Part shown: positions 13,779-13,848 of the stretch, piece by piece
Position numbering within the stretch: position 1 is the first letter of the stretch
Layout of the letters: every line of letters starts with the position of its first letter
The notes under the pieces: model-generated
What the model was told of the DNA's origin: nothing
Databases searched by the model: none
Seen by the model: the letters and a program-made list of their open reading frames with translations, nothing else
Position numbers and translations under genes: made by a program
DNA from: Methanosarcinales archaeon
Lineage (GTDB): Archaea; Halobacteriota; Syntropharchaeia; Alkanophagales; Methanospirareceae
Direction: 5' to 3'
DNA length: 13,848 nucleotides
Assembly (NCBI GenBank): GCA_025464425.1
Contig: JAODGV010000007.1
Span: 1-13,848, forward strand

Positions 13779-13848
13779 ATGGGAGAGAATAATAAGGCTC
13801 TGCTGGTTCCCATAGCGCTTGCTTTAATCCTTATCATCAGCACGATAG
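13779..13848 (+). CDS. Start of a third exported or membrane protein, cut by the window end
   Basis: ATG at 13779 opens a frame that runs to the window edge (23 codons). The peptide begins MGENNKALLVPIAL and continues hydrophobic (ALILIISTI), a signal peptide or membrane anchor. GAGGAGGGA at 13758-13766 is a clear ribosome site and a TATA box lies at 13729-13740. Placement directly after the dockerin and cohesin genes makes it a candidate third member of the surface system, for example the anchor, but nothing in the visible part identifies it. Confidence 0.6.
   Translation, partial: MGENNKALLVPIALALILIISTI

Noticed and set aside
1..13848. tRNA, rRNA, CRISPR arrays, insertion sequences or phage genes
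   Set aside because: Read through both strands without finding a T-loop-like motif in context, regularly spaced repeats, transposase motifs or terminal inverted repeats.

Overview
The window reads as chromosomal DNA from a euryarchaeon. The evidence is archaeal translation initiation factor 5B directly followed by ribosomal protein S6e, an archaeal-type inositol-1-phosphate synthase, TATA-box promoters, frequent GTG/TTG starts and very strong Shine-Dalgarno sequences (AGGAGGTGA). A CCG-domain iron-sulfur protein of the heterodisulfide-reductase type, MobA, a full bacterial-type DnaJ, and secreted proteins with dockerin, cohesin, CARDB and NosD-like domains together suggest a methanogen or anaerobic alkane/methane oxidiser (Methanosarcina-like, Syntrophoarchaeum or ANME-1-like). 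That lineage guess is inference from gene content, not from a phylogeny.

Layout. Positions 96-2096 (minus strand) hold a compact three-gene operon: a small membrane/coiled-coil protein, an HTH-ACT amino-acid regulator and nicotinate phosphoribosyltransferase. A 45-bp divergent promoter region separates it from mobA (2142-2768, plus), which is followed by an HdrD/GlpC-like double-cluster, double-CCG protein (2805-3863). That gene converges on inositol-1-phosphate synthase (3888-4976, minus). Upstream of it lies an unrecognised winged-helix protein (5121-5609, minus), divergent from dnaJ (5790-6959, plus). infB and rps6e (7020-9162) overlap and form a translation operon.

The last 4.7 kb (9163-13848) differs in character: three consecutive plus-strand genes for exported proteins, each with its own strong ribosome binding site and a long leader. 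The first is a 985-residue modular protein (beta-propeller, two CARDB domains, parallel beta-helix, duplicated dockerin, cysteine-rich tail). The second is a 336-residue protein with a cohesin-like domain and two GWNLISLPL-type repeats. The third is cut by the window end after its signal sequence. A dockerin protein encoded next to a cohesin protein suggests a cellulosome-like, calcium-dependent assembly on the archaeal surface, and this is the most interesting content of the window. The leaders of these genes hold a foldable GC-rich element, several short ORFs, T-loop terminator hairpins and a composite palindrome around a TATA box.

No rRNA, tRNA, CRISPR array or transposase was seen. No gene-free stretch exceeds 300 bases; the longest are 9163-9418 and 13554-13778, and both are described.
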